Of a DNA stretch of 24,098 bases, positions 15,596 to 23,406 are shown piece by piece; position 1 is the stretch's first letter; every line of letters begins with the position of its first letter. Made by a program: the position numbers and the translations under genes. The DNA comes from Bacteroidota bacterium (lineage in GTDB: Bacteria > Bacteroidota > Bacteroidia > Flavobacteriales_F > PHOS-HE28). Location of the stretch: positions 1 to 24,098 of the forward strand of contig CAUJFM010000302.1 of the NCBI GenBank assembly GCA_963169595.1, in the 5' to 3' direction. The notes under the pieces were generated by a model. It had not been told where the DNA came from and ran no database searches. It saw nothing but the letters and a program-made list of their open reading frames with translations.

Positions 15596-16464
15596 AGCGT
15601 GTTCAGCAGCAGGCTGGTGATGGTCATGGGCCCCACGCCACCCGGCACGGGGCTGAACCAGCTGCTCTTCGGGGCGACCTCCTGGGCTTTTACATCACCG
15701 ACGAGCCTGAAACCCCTCTTCTTCGTGGGGTCCGTGATGCGGTGGATGCCCACGTCCACCACGACGGCACCCTCCTTCACCATGTCGGCCGTGATGAACT
15801 CGGGCTTGCCGATGGCCACGATGAGGATGTCTGCCTGACGGGTGATGGAGGTCAGGTCCTTGGTGCGGCTGTGGGTGAGCGTAACGGTGCAATTACCGGG
15901 CTCCGTGTTGCGGCTCATGAGGATGCTCATGGGCGTGCCCACGATGTTGCTCCGCCCCACCACCACGCAATGCTTGCCAGCGGTGGGCACGCCGTAGTGG
16001 CGCAGGAGCTCCACGATACCGGCCGGTGTGGCGGGCAGGAACCCCGGCAACCCCAGGACCATCCGGCCCAGGCTCTCGGGATGGAAACCGTCCACGTCCT
16101 GGCTTGGATCGATGGCCAGGGTCACCTTCTCCTCGTTGATGTGCTTGGGCAACGGCAGCTGCACAATGAAGCCATCAAGGTCACGATCACCGTTCAGCTT
16201 CGCGATCAGGTCCAGAAGCTCCGCCTCGGTGGTGCTCGCTGGCAGTTCGATCAGGCTGCTGCGGAAACCGACGCTTGCGCAGGCCTTCACCTTGCTCTCC
16301 ACATAGGTGCGGCTGGCGCCATCGTTACCCACAAGCACAGCGGCCAAGTGCGGAGCCCGGCCACGCTGGGCGGTCACCGCGGCCGCTTTCGAGGCGATCT
16401 CAGCACGCACGGCCTCGCTGCACTGCTTGCCGTCCAACAGTCTGTAGGTGGCCACGTCCGACAT
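15577..16464 (-). CDS. folD: Methylenetetrahydrofolate dehydrogenase / methenyltetrahydrofolate cyclohydrolase
   Basis: The bifunctional one-carbon enzyme that interconverts 5,10-methylene-, methenyl- and 10-formyl-tetrahydrofolate in the cytoplasm. The 295-residue length is normal. YVESKVKAC (54-62) carries catalytic Lys58; QLPLPKHI (102-109) and DVDGFHP (123-129) line the folate site; GRSNIVGTP (170-178) is the dinucleotide-binding motif; PGGVGPMT (274-281) closes the protein. It starts MSDVATYRLLDGK. A candidate promoter box TAGCCTTG ends 4 nt before the ATG, and the ten bases spanning its end and the ATG (TTGTGGCATG) are identical at the secreted-protein gene next door. In relatives I recall folD lying beside ffh; here the two are separated by the toxin-antitoxin block. 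Confidence 0.96.
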   Translation of the reverse strand: MSDVATYRLLDGKQCSEAVRAEIASKAAAVTAQRGRAPHLAAVLVGNDGASRTYVESKVKACASVGFRSSLIELPASTTEAELLDLIAKLNGDRDLDGFIVQLPLPKHINEEKVTLAIDPSQDVDGFHPESLGRMVLGLPGFLPATPAGIVELLRHYGVPTAGKHCVVVGRSNIVGTPMSILMSRNTEPGNCTVTLTHSRTKDLTSITRQADILIVAIGKPEFITADMVKEGAVVVDVGIHRITDPTKKRGFRLVGDVKAQEVAPKSSWFSPVPGGVGPMTITSLLLNTLKAAQR

Positions 16465-16468
16465 GCCA

Positions 16469-16476
16469 CAAGGCTA
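16469..16476 (-). promoter_or_regulatory. Candidate -7 promoter element (TAGCCTTG) for folD
   Basis: One mismatch to TAnnTTTG, 4 nt before the folD ATG on the minus strand. It is followed by TGGCATG, as is the box of the neighbouring secreted-protein gene. Confidence 0.4.
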
Positions 16477-16507
16477 CGAAATGCCCGGGAACAAACGAAC
16501 GCCCCGG

Positions 16508-16957
16508 TCAACGCCCCGCCGACCGCCGCAGGCTTGCCACCTGCTGCACCAGGAAGTTCTCCGGCTCCAGCACCGGCAATTCCGCAAAGTGGAAGTCCCT
16601 GCGGTCGTAGGTGATGATGTGGACGCACTTCGCCGCCACGGCGGAATAGTACTGCATGCCATCCTCCAGGTCGCCCACCTTGGGGTTGGCCACAGCCTGC
16701 TGCACGGCTTTCGCATCCATGGAGGTGATGCGGAGCTTGGTGGCCAGCAGGGCGACCTTCTCGCGGGCCTTCTTACGCCCACTTTTCTTCTCAGCGAAAT
16801 AGGCCCCGATGGCCAGGCACAGCGGCGACGTGTACACCTCAAAGCGTGGGTCATCCGCCAGGCTCAGCACCCGGGCACAGGCCGTGAACCGGGGGTACTC
16901 GTTGCAGAGCACGGTCACCAGCACGTTGGCGTCGAGGAAGATGCGGGTGGGGGGCAT
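16508..16957 (-). CDS. PIN-domain protein, probable toxin of a type II toxin-antitoxin pair
   Basis: A 149-residue PIN-fold protein, predicted Mg-dependent ribonuclease. The first acidic residue is Asp9 in IFLDANVLV, and the second cluster is DLEDGMQYYSAV (96-107) with Asp96, Glu98 and Asp99, followed by the final acidic strand HIITYDRRDF with Asp118. This arrangement is that of VapC-like toxins, so the active site seems whole. A lysine-rich stretch (57-67) lies mid-protein. The DUF6364-type antitoxin is upstream on the same strand, but 151 nt away instead of the usual overlap or short gap; that gap holds a long inverted repeat. The RNA target is unknown. The start is the first ATG giving the canonical MPPTRIFLDANV. 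Confidence 0.82.
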   Translation of the reverse strand: MPPTRIFLDANVLVTVLCNEYPRFTACARVLSLADDPRFEVYTSPLCLAIGAYFAEKKSGRKKAREKVALLATKLRITSMDAKAVQQAVANPKVGDLEDGMQYYSAVAAKCVHIITYDRRDFHFAELPVLEPENFLVQQVASLRRSAGR

Positions 16958-16980
16958 GAGGAGGGCTGGAGGAATGTGGT

Positions 16981-17101
16981 CTCACGCGGAGGCGCGGAGA
17001 ACGCTGGGCTCGAAAGACCAAGGATAAGCTCGGTCATTCGATCGGATCATGGACCTCATACGTTTCAGAAATAATGGAACTCCTCCGTGCCTCCGCGTGA
17101 G
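16981..17101. repeat. 19-bp inverted repeat between toxin and antitoxin genes
   Basis: CTCACGCGGAGGCGCGGAG at 16981-16999 and its near-exact complement at 17083-17101 match at 18 of 19 positions; the odd pair (16994/17088) is a G-T wobble, so a plus-strand RNA would pair fully. The 83-nt interior is AT-richer and has no open frame of note. The element fills nearly all of the gap between the two genes and looks like a small mobile or REP-like unit. Confidence 0.8.
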
Positions 17102-17108
17102 CCTCTTC

Positions 17109-17375
17109 TCATTTGCTCTTTCTCCGGCTCGCCAGGTAATCCTTCTTCACGTTCCGCTCGGCGGCGTTCTTGCGCACGTAGGTCACCTCCCCTTCGGCCA
17201 CTTGGTTGATCCAGTCGCTGACGGGAAGCTCGTCGATGCTGCGGTAGCGGCTGTCGGTCACCTTGCTGAGCATGAACTCCACCAAGCGCGACAGGCTGAT
17301 GTTGTTCGCCTCGGCGAAGGCCTTGGCCTTTTCGGCCACAGCGGCATCGAAGCTGAGGGTGAGCTTGGCGTCCAT
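17109..17375 (-). CDS. DUF6364-type (ribbon-helix-helix) antitoxin
   Basis: An 88-residue protein with the pattern of the DUF6364 antitoxin family: an N-terminal strand AKLTLSF, helix AAVAEKAKAFAEANN, the turn ISLSRLVEFML (25-35) completing a ribbon-helix-helix DNA-binding unit, and a charged tail ending in ASRRKSK that would wrap the toxin. It should neutralise the PIN protein and repress its own promoter. It is upstream of the toxin, the usual order. A perfect -7 box (TATCTTTG) lies 20 nt before the ATG, with the palindrome ATACGTAT (17412-17419) just upstream as a possible operator. The small length and clear start leave little doubt that it is a real gene. Confidence 0.8.
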   Translation of the reverse strand: MDAKLTLSFDAAVAEKAKAFAEANNISLSRLVEFMLSKVTDSRYRSIDELPVSDWINQVAEGEVTYVRKNAAERNVKKDYLASRRKSK

Positions 17376-17395
17376 GGGGAAGGATATTTGTACGA

Positions 17396-17419
17396 CAAAG
17401 ATAGATCATCAATACGTAT
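17396..17419 (-). promoter_or_regulatory. Promoter and possible operator of the toxin-antitoxin operon
   Basis: On the minus strand TATCTTTG (17396-17403) is an exact TAnnTTTG match. The palindrome ATACGTAT (17412-17419) lies 8 bp upstream, where a ribbon-helix-helix repressor could compete with the polymerase. The operator role is inferred. Confidence 0.5.
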
Positions 17420-17432
17420 AAGAACACCCGGA

Positions 17433-17957
17433 TCACTCCTCCGGGATCAGATCACCACCGGTTATCCGTCCATCGAGCCCAACTCTCCAGAAACGCCGGC
17501 CAGTTGCCTGCATGGTGGTTCGCTCATGAAGTGTTCCAGGCCGCGAAACACGGAAGTCGTACTCAATTGTCCCTATCTCCCCGGTCCCCCAAATGACATG
17601 CTCGACCCAGGCGTAACGCTTCGTCGACTGCTCGATATCCGGTGAGTCGTGTAAGTAAACAAGGTCAATAGGGGTATCCCGGACACTATCATAGCTCATG
17701 AGGAAAAAGAACGCGTTCACACCAATTGTATCACCGAAACGAAGAATGCAATAGAGAACTGAGTCAGATACGGCAACTGTGGTGTCCGCAATGGCCCAAC
17801 TCTGATCGAGGCCAATATTGATCGCATCAAAGACCGCCAATTCGACCACATCCGCACTATCCAACTCAGATCGAGACAGAAGCTTTGCCTCAATGGACTG
17901 GCTGTTCGCAGTTAGGCCGCCGAGCAACATCCATAGGAATACTACCAGATATCTCAT
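17433..17957 (-). CDS. Hypothetical secreted protein
   Basis: A protein of about 174 residues that I do not recognise. It begins with a good signal peptide (MRYLVVFLWMLLGGLTANSQ), and the mature part is acidic and beta-rich (VVELAVFDAINIGL, VSDSVLYCILRFGDT, FFFLMSYDSVRDTP, YAWVEHVIWGTGEIGTIEYDF). It has one mature Cys, no sorting tail and no catalytic motif. I preferred the internal ATG: the longer form, starting at 17996, would add a basic segment before the signal and overlap the hairpin after ffh. The coding sequence is clearly AT-richer than ffh and folD, suggesting acquisition together with the adjacent toxin-antitoxin genes. Its stop lies just upstream of the antitoxin promoter. Confidence 0.6.
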   Translation of the reverse strand: MRYLVVFLWMLLGGLTANSQSIEAKLLSRSELDSADVVELAVFDAINIGLDQSWAIADTTVAVSDSVLYCILRFGDTIGVNAFFFLMSYDSVRDTPIDLVYLHDSPDIEQSTKRYAWVEHVIWGTGEIGTIEYDFRVSRPGTLHERTTMQATGRRFWRVGLDGRITGGDLIPEE

Positions 17958-17993
17958 CAGCGTTTCCTTTACCTGCTTTCGACGCTTCGTCAC

Positions 17994-18012
17994 CACAGGC
18001 GGGGCGCCTGCG
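17994..18012 (-). terminator. GC-rich hairpin just after ffh
   Basis: An 8-bp stem (one G-T pair) closes a 3-nt loop and begins 3 nt beyond the ffh stop. There is no T-tract, but position and stability suit a transcription end or 3'-stabilising structure for ffh. Confidence 0.4.
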
Positions 18013-18015
18013 GGA

Positions 18016-19356
18016 CTATCTCCTCATCCCCTGCATCGCCTGCATCTGGCGCATCATGTTCTGCATCTTGGTCTTGTCCCCCATCATCTTCATCATCTTG
18101 CGGGTGTCCTCGAACTGCTTCAGCAGCTTGTTCACCTCGGGCACGTTGGTGCCGCTGCCGTTGGCGATGCGCTGCCGGCGGCTGCCGTTGATCAGGGCGG
18201 GGTTCTGCCGCTCCTCGGGGGTCATGCTGCGGATGATGGCCTCGATGTGCTTGAAGGCATCGTCCGGGATGTCCAGGTTCTTCAGGGCCTTGCCCACGCC
18301 GGGGATCATGCTCATGAGGTCCTTCATGTTCCCCATCTTCTTGATCTGCTGGATCTGCTCCAGGAAATCATCGAAGCCGAACTGGTCCTTGGCGATCTTC
18401 TTCTGGAGCTCGCGCGCCTGCTTCTCGTCGAACTGCTCCTGCGCACGCTCCACCAGGCTCACCACGTCGCCCATGCCCAGGATGCGGCCGGCCATCCGTT
18501 CGGGGTGGAACTCGTCGATGGCCTCCATCTTCTCGCCCGTACCGATGAACTTGATGGGCTTGTCCACCACGCTGCGGATGGAGAGGGCCGCACCGCCGCG
18601 GGTGTCGCCATCCAGCTTGGTCAGCACCACGCCGTCGATGTCCAGGCGGTCGTTGAAGGCCTTGGCCGTGTTCACCGCGTCCTGGCCGGTCATGCTGTCC
18701 ACCACGAAGAGGGTCTCGTGGGGGGCGATGGCCTTCTTCACGCGGGTGATCTCGTCCATCATCGCCTCGTCCACAGCCAGGCGGCCGGCGGTATCCACGA
18801 TCACCACGGTGAAGCCGTGGGTCTTGGCGTACTCGACACCCTTCTGGGCGATGGACACGGGATCCTTGCTGTCGCGGTCGCTGAACACCACCACGTCGAG
18901 CTGCTTGCCCAGGGTCTCCAGCTGGTCGATGGCCGCGGGGCGGTACACGTCGCAGGCCACCAGCAGGGGCTTCCGGCCCTTTTTGCGGAGGTAGCTGGCC
19001 AGCTTACCACTGAAGGTGGTCTTACCCGAACCCTGCAGACCGCTCATCAGGATCACGGTGGGGTTGCCACTGAGGTTGATGGCCGCACTGCGCCCGCCCA
19101 TCAGCTCGGCCAGCTCGTCCTGGGCCAGCTTGGTGAGCAGTTGGCCGGGACTCACGGCCGTCAACACGTTCTGGCCCAGGGCCTTGGCCTTCAGCTTGTC
19201 GGTGAAGTCCTTGGCGGTCTTGAAGTTCACGTCGGCGTCCAGCAGGGCGCGGCGGATCTCCTTCATGGTCTCCGCCACGTTGATCTCCGTGATCTGGCCC
19301 TGACCCTTGAGGACCTTGAACGCGCGTTCTAACTTGTCACTGAGGTTCTCGAACAT
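18016..19356 (-). CDS. ffh: Signal recognition particle protein Ffh
   Basis: The SRP54 GTPase that binds signal sequences and 4.5S RNA and docks with FtsY to deliver membrane proteins. At 446 residues it is full length. The N domain spans about 1-90. The G domain has the P-loop GLQGSGKTT (106-114), DVYRPAAIDQL (136-146), DTAGR (188-192), TKLDGDTRGG (246-255) and the GTGEKMEAIDEF closing block. The methionine-rich M domain follows, with the RNA-binding SRRQRIANGSGT (392-403) and a Met-rich tail (MMKMMGDKTKMQNMMRQMQ). It starts MFENLSDKLERAFK, as in relatives. A candidate promoter box (TACCTTCG) lies 21 nt upstream. The gene diverges from the large adhesin gene across 276 nt. Confidence 0.97.
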   Translation of the reverse strand: MFENLSDKLERAFKVLKGQGQITEINVAETMKEIRRALLDADVNFKTAKDFTDKLKAKALGQNVLTAVSPGQLLTKLAQDELAELMGGRSAAINLSGNPTVILMSGLQGSGKTTFSGKLASYLRKKGRKPLLVACDVYRPAAIDQLETLGKQLDVVVFSDRDSKDPVSIAQKGVEYAKTHGFTVVIVDTAGRLAVDEAMMDEITRVKKAIAPHETLFVVDSMTGQDAVNTAKAFNDRLDIDGVVLTKLDGDTRGGAALSIRSVVDKPIKFIGTGEKMEAIDEFHPERMAGRILGMGDVVSLVERAQEQFDEKQARELQKKIAKDQFGFDDFLEQIQQIKKMGNMKDLMSMIPGVGKALKNLDIPDDAFKHIEAIIRSMTPEERQNPALINGSRRQRIANGSGTNVPEVNKLLKQFEDTRKMMKMMGDKTKMQNMMRQMQAMQGMRR

Positions 19357-19377
19357 AGCTTATCTGCGAAAGGACCG

Positions 19378-19385
19378 CGAAGGTA
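19378..19385 (-). promoter_or_regulatory. Candidate -7 promoter element (TACCTTCG) for ffh
   Basis: One mismatch to TAnnTTTG, 21 nt before the ffh ATG on the minus strand. The rest of the 276-nt divergent spacer shows no RNA gene or strong repeat that I can recognise. Confidence 0.4.
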
Positions 19386-19632
19386 GGCAGGCTGCCCGGC
19401 GGATGCATCCGGTCTTCCCAAGTGACACCTGGAGCGTGACCGGGCGTCTACCGCGACGTCCGCTCCGAAGCCTACCGGGAACAGCCTGCATTCGAGCTAT
19501 TGCACCGCCGCATATTCATCGGACCCCGTCCGGGACAGGTCTTTCTTTAGTGTTGGTCGGTCGAAGGGATCAACGGGTGATGTACCCCCTACTGTCACCT
19601 TCTGCCGGCAACACCGTATACAGGCACGAAGC

Positions 19633-22600
19633 ATGACCGTGCCCATCAATCTACGTTCCATATCCCGGACCTTGGCCGCGCTGGTCTGCATGAGCTGGGG
19701 CACGATGAGCTTGGCCCAATGCGACCCCTCAGTGCCCAGCTTCACCGTGGACCTGAGCAGCTCGCCTACGGCCACGTGGATGAGCCCTAGCATCCAGCGC
19801 AATGGTCAGTGCTGCTCGGCATCCGCCCCGGAACAATGCCTGCAGCTTACGCTGACGTTGCACCCGGACGCCCAGGGCATCAACTTCCAGATCTGCGAGG
19901 GGGCCGTGCCCCCGGGTGCGCTCTTCTACCAGATCGATTGCGGTCCGCCGATACAAGTGGGGCAACCCATCTGTCTGAACGGGCCAGGGCCCTTTGTGCT
20001 CACCTTCTGCAAGCCCGGCAACAACACCAACCGGTACTGCATCACCTCCATTCCCGCACCCACTGCAGGACCTGACATCGCGTTGAACGATGGCTGTTCG
20101 GGCACCCTCACCACGAGCGGGTTCGCCCCCGGCACCGTGCAGTGGACCTCCATCGGACCCGGCCCTACGGGAACTTACAACGGATACCTGGCCTGTCCCA
20201 CCTGCCCGAACACGACCGTGACGGCCCAACCTGGCTTCCCGGCCTTTGTGGACTATCAAGTGTGCGGTCTAGCCATCAGTCCCTGCAGCCAGAACTCCTA
20301 TTGCGACACGGTGCGGGTACACTTCAACCCCACGCTGGGCGCACAGATCCTGCCGCAACAGCCGACCGTTTGCTTCGGTGCCGCCGGCACGACCATCACC
20401 GTGAACGGCTCCGGCGGAACACCACCATACTCGTACCAATGGAGCACCGGGGCCACCTCGGCTTCGATCTTCGTAGGCCCGGGCACCTACACGGTGCTGG
20501 TGAGCGATACCTCGCAATGCCCGCCCACGAGCACCACGGTGGTGGTGACCTCGTTCTCCCAGCCCATCCAGGCCTTGGCGGGAACGGACATCGTGGTCTG
20601 CACGGATGCCGCAACTGTGAACCTGAACGGAGCGGTCCAAGGGGCTACGGGTGGCCAATGGCTCACCGGGGCCGGCGCCTTCCAACCATCCAACCAGGCC
20701 CTGAACGCGACCTACACGGCCACGGCAGCAGACGTGGCCAACGGCTTCGTGGACCTGGTACTGGCCACCACCGGCAACGGGACCTGTCCCGGGGACCTGG
20801 ACACCGTGCGCATCCATTTCGACCCAGGCGTGGTCAATGCTTCTGTCAGTGCCACGGACGTCACCTGCTTCGGAGGATCGAACGGCATAGCGACCGCCAC
20901 GCCTGACAACCCCGGGCTGAGCTACCTATGGAACGACCCCGCCGCACAGACCACTGCCACGGCGACCGGTCTGGCAGCTGGGAACTACACGGTGACCATC
21001 ACCACCGCATTGGGCTGTAGCGTGACGCTTCCCGTGCAGGTGGCCGCCCCCGCAGCGCTGAGCCTCGTCAACGTGACGACCGCACCGGAAAGTTGTGCGG
21101 GCCTGGGCAATGGATCGGCGACGGTGACGGCAACAGGGGGCACACCACCCTACTCCTATGCCTGGAGCACCGGGGCCACCTCTCCCACGATCACCGCCGG
21201 AGCCGGCACCTACACGGTACAGATCACCGATGCCAATGGATGTGCGCCGCTGCAAGCCACGGCCATCATCACCGCGGCTGCTCAGCCGAACAGTGCGAAC
21301 GCCGGTCCGGACCAGATCGGATGCCTGGACGAACTGCCGCTGACCCTGCAAGGTTCGGTGACGAACGCCACGGGTGGCCAATGGTCCGGAGGAACAGGCA
21401 CCTGGCTCGGCACCGGACTATCGGTGCAGTACATGCCATCGGCAGCGGAGATCACCGCCGGTAGCGTGACGCTTCAGCTCACCAGCACGGGCAACACGGC
21501 CTGTGCCGCAGCCACGGACCAGGTCACCATTCAACTGTCCAATGCCTTCGTGAACGCCACGTTGAGCCCAACGCCCGTGTCGTGTGCCGGAGAAAGCAAT
21601 GGCACCGCCACCTTCAGCCCGGTGATGCCAGGGGTCTCCTACAGTTGGAACGCGCCGCTGTCCGCGAACGGGCCCGTGGTCACCGGACTGGCAGCAGGTT
21701 CCTATGGCCTCACGGTCACCGATCAACTGGGGTGCTCCGTTCAGCTTGCCGCAGTCGTTACGGAACCACAGCCCTTGACCGCCACCGTGGGGAGCACCAC
21801 ACCGGTGACCTGCGCAGGCGGGAACAATGGCACCGCCAATGTGACCGTGAGCGGAGGGACCTTCCCCTACCTCATCACGTGGAGCCCCACCGGCCAAGTG
21901 GGCCCCGTGGCGACACAGCTTCCCGCAGGCACGCACACAGCCTCGATCACCGATGCACAGGGGTGCACCACCCAGGTGCAGGCCCTCATCACCTCGCCGG
22001 CCGCCTTGTCCCTGCAAGCCTGGGTGCCCGATACCGTGTGCGTGAACGCACCGCAAGTATTGAGCGCTTCACCCAATGGCGGCCAAGCGCCCTACACCAT
22101 CTCATGGGGCGCCCTTGGCAGCGGAAGTCCGTTGACCGCAAGCTTCAGCGATGACCAGGTGGTGACCGTCACGGTGACCGATGCTTATGGCTGCCAGGGC
22201 CCGGTGCTGAACTTCCCGGTCACCGTGCTCGATCTGGACCAAGCCCAGTTCACCCTTTCGCCCGATGCGATCGTGTGCCCTGGTGGTTCCGTGAACGTGA
22301 GCGCCAGCGTGAGCGGATATCCCGGCGCGTTCACCCTGTTCTGGCCAACGCTGGCCCTGACCGGCAACGGTCCCTTCACCGTACCCGTGACCCAGACGAT
22401 GGCTGTTCCGGTGATCCTGCAGGATGCCTGTGGGGCGATGCGATCGGACACGATCGACCTTGTGCTGGACACGCCTCCGAACATCGCGCTTCCGGATGTC
22501 CTGGCCGAGGGCTGTGCTCCGCTGACGGTGCAGTTCCCTCAAGGCCTCACCACACAGAACGTCACGTACCTCTGGTCCCTGGGCAATGGCCTTTACTCCA

Positions 22601-23274
22601 CGCAGGCAGCGCCCTTGTTGACCTACCCGACCGGGATCTACAACGTTGGCCTGACGGTGACCACGGCAGCCGGCTGTAGTGCCACGGCCAGTGGAGCGGG
22701 CGCGGTGATCGCCCATGGCGGACCACAGGCGGCCTTCCAGGCTTCACCTTGGCAGACGGACATCAACAACCCCAGCATTGCGTTCACCGACCAGAGCGCA
22801 GGCTCACCGGTCTGGTGGGATTGGACCTTTGGTGATGGCGGCGGCGACACCATTGCCGACCCTGTCCATGTGTTCACCCAGATCGGCACGTTCCCGGTGG
22901 AACTGGTGGTGACCGATGTACACGGTTGCAGCAGCAGCGTGGTGAACCTGGTGACGATCACACCGGACCACAGCATCACCATCCCCAACGTCTTCACGCC
23001 CGACCCCAATGGCGGCTCCGGCGGCAGCTACCTCCCGGGTGACCTCAGCAACGACATCTTCTATCCGTTCGTCCGGTTCGTGGACACTTTCCGCATGCGG
23101 ATCTTCAATCGGTGGGGCGAACTGGTCTTCGAGAGTGATTCGCTCGACCGCGGATGGGACGGATACTATCGGGGCCAGTTGAGCCCACAGGATGTCTACG
23201 TCTACCAGGTGAACGTGCGGTTCGTGGATGGCAAGGAAGTGATGCGCATGGGCGACCTCACGCTGCTCCGCTGA
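19633..23274 (+). CDS. Large secreted protein with SprB-type repeats, PKD domains and T9SS type B (CHU_C) sorting domain
   Basis: A 1213-residue surface or secreted adhesin-like protein. The signal peptide ends near 29 (SWGTMSLAQ). Residues 30-235 form a Cys-rich N-terminal region. From 240 to about 860 there are SprB-like units (SNGIATATP, GTPPYSYAWSTGATS, AGTYTVQITDANGC and variants), partly arranged as two copies of a 240-residue super-repeat that begin at 261 and 502, with a third start at 741. PKD-like domains follow; the last has WDWTFGDGG (1062-1070). The C-terminus (IPNVFTPDPNGG to the end) is the gliding-motility-associated CHU_C domain with FNRWGELVFES and WDGYYRGQ, the type B T9SS signal. 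Such proteins act in adhesion and gliding. The ATG was chosen for the signal peptide; no clear promoter box is seen. Confidence 0.93.
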   Translation: MTVPINLRSISRTLAALVCMSWGTMSLAQCDPSVPSFTVDLSSSPTATWMSPSIQRNGQCCSASAPEQCLQLTLTLHPDAQGINFQICEGAVPPGALFYQIDCGPPIQVGQPICLNGPGPFVLTFCKPGNNTNRYCITSIPAPTAGPDIALNDGCSGTLTTSGFAPGTVQWTSIGPGPTGTYNGYLACPTCPNTTVTAQPGFPAFVDYQVCGLAISPCSQNSYCDTVRVHFNPTLGAQILPQQPTVCFGAAGTTITVNGSGGTPPYSYQWSTGATSASIFVGPGTYTVLVSDTSQCPPTSTTVVVTSFSQPIQALAGTDIVVCTDAATVNLNGAVQGATGGQWLTGAGAFQPSNQALNATYTATAADVANGFVDLVLATTGNGTCPGDLDTVRIHFDPGVVNASVSATDVTCFGGSNGIATATPDNPGLSYLWNDPAAQTTATATGLAAGNYTVTITTALGCSVTLPVQVAAPAALSLVNVTTAPESCAGLGNGSATVTATGGTPPYSYAWSTGATSPTITAGAGTYTVQITDANGCAPLQATAIITAAAQPNSANAGPDQIGCLDELPLTLQGSVTNATGGQWSGGTGTWLGTGLSVQYMPSAAEITAGSVTLQLTSTGNTACAAATDQVTIQLSNAFVNATLSPTPVSCAGESNGTATFSPVMPGVSYSWNAPLSANGPVVTGLAAGSYGLTVTDQLGCSVQLAAVVTEPQPLTATVGSTTPVTCAGGNNGTANVTVSGGTFPYLITWSPTGQVGPVATQLPAGTHTASITDAQGCTTQVQALITSPAALSLQAWVPDTVCVNAPQVLSASPNGGQAPYTISWGALGSGSPLTASFSDDQVVTVTVTDAYGCQGPVLNFPVTVLDLDQAQFTLSPDAIVCPGGSVNVSASVSGYPGAFTLFWPTLALTGNGPFTVPVTQTMAVPVILQDACGAMRSDTIDLVLDTPPNIALPDVLAEGCAPLTVQFPQGLTTQNVTYLWSLGNGLYSTQAAPLLTYPTGIYNVGLTVTTAAGCSATASGAGAVIAHGGPQAAFQASPWQTDINNPSIAFTDQSAGSPVWWDWTFGDGGGDTIADPVHVFTQIGTFPVELVVTDVHGCSSSVVNLVTITPDHSITIPNVFTPDPNGGSGGSYLPGDLSNDIFYPFVRFVDTFRMRIFNRWGELVFESDSLDRGWDGYYRGQLSPQDVYVYQVNVRFVDGKEVMRMGDLTLLR
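20413..21135 (+). repeat. Super-repeat unit 1 (about 241 residues) in the adhesin gene
   Basis: Runs from GGTPPYSYQWSTGATS through the GGQW block, the NG-rich SprB units and GLAAGNYTVTIT to the next GGTPPYSY. It contains the same ordered motifs as unit 2. Confidence 0.65.
21136..21852 (+). repeat. Super-repeat unit 2 (about 239 residues) in the adhesin gene
   Basis: Repeats the motif order of unit 1: GGTPPYSYAWSTGATS, GTYTVQITDANGC, NATGGQW, TSTGN, an SprB unit, GLAAGSYGLTVTD. TGGAGCACCGGGGCCACCTC is identical in both units at DNA level. A third unit starts at 21853 (GGTFPYLITW) but diverges. Confidence 0.65.
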
Positions 23275-23383
23275 TCCATCGACCTTCCTCTGTGATCCAT
23301 CCTGTTTAGTCCCGGCGCGATATGTGCGGCCCACCGGACCGATCGCTGAAACCCTGACCACCACCTGCCCGTAGGAGCGCATA

Positions 23384-23401
23384 AGCGATAGTGAGATCGC
23401 T
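23384..23401 (+). promoter_or_regulatory. Leader hairpin 5 nt before the start of the last gene
   Basis: AGCGAT and ATCGCT form a 6-bp stem with a 6-nt loop that ends 5 nt before the ATG of the truncated gene, where it could affect initiation. No promoter box was found with confidence in the 132-nt spacer, which also holds a 9-nt direct repeat (TGATCCATC at 23272 and 23293). Confidence 0.35.
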
Positions 23402-23406
23402 CGCGC

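Noticed and set aside
17958..17996. Longer start for the orphan secreted protein
   Set aside because: It would place a basic segment before an otherwise standard signal peptide and overlap the hairpin after ffh.
17818..19332. 504-residue plus-strand open frame across ffh
   Set aside because: Leu/His/Val-rich shadow of ffh; the minus strand encodes a complete SRP54 protein with all motifs.
19357..19632. Possible small RNA (for example 4.5S RNA) in the spacer upstream of ffh
   Set aside because: I could not find the conserved SRP RNA tetraloop stem or any strong hairpin with a T-tract.
21136..21852. CRISPR-like or VNTR reading of the repeats in the adhesin gene
   Set aside because: The repeats are protein-coding, diverged and without regular spacers.
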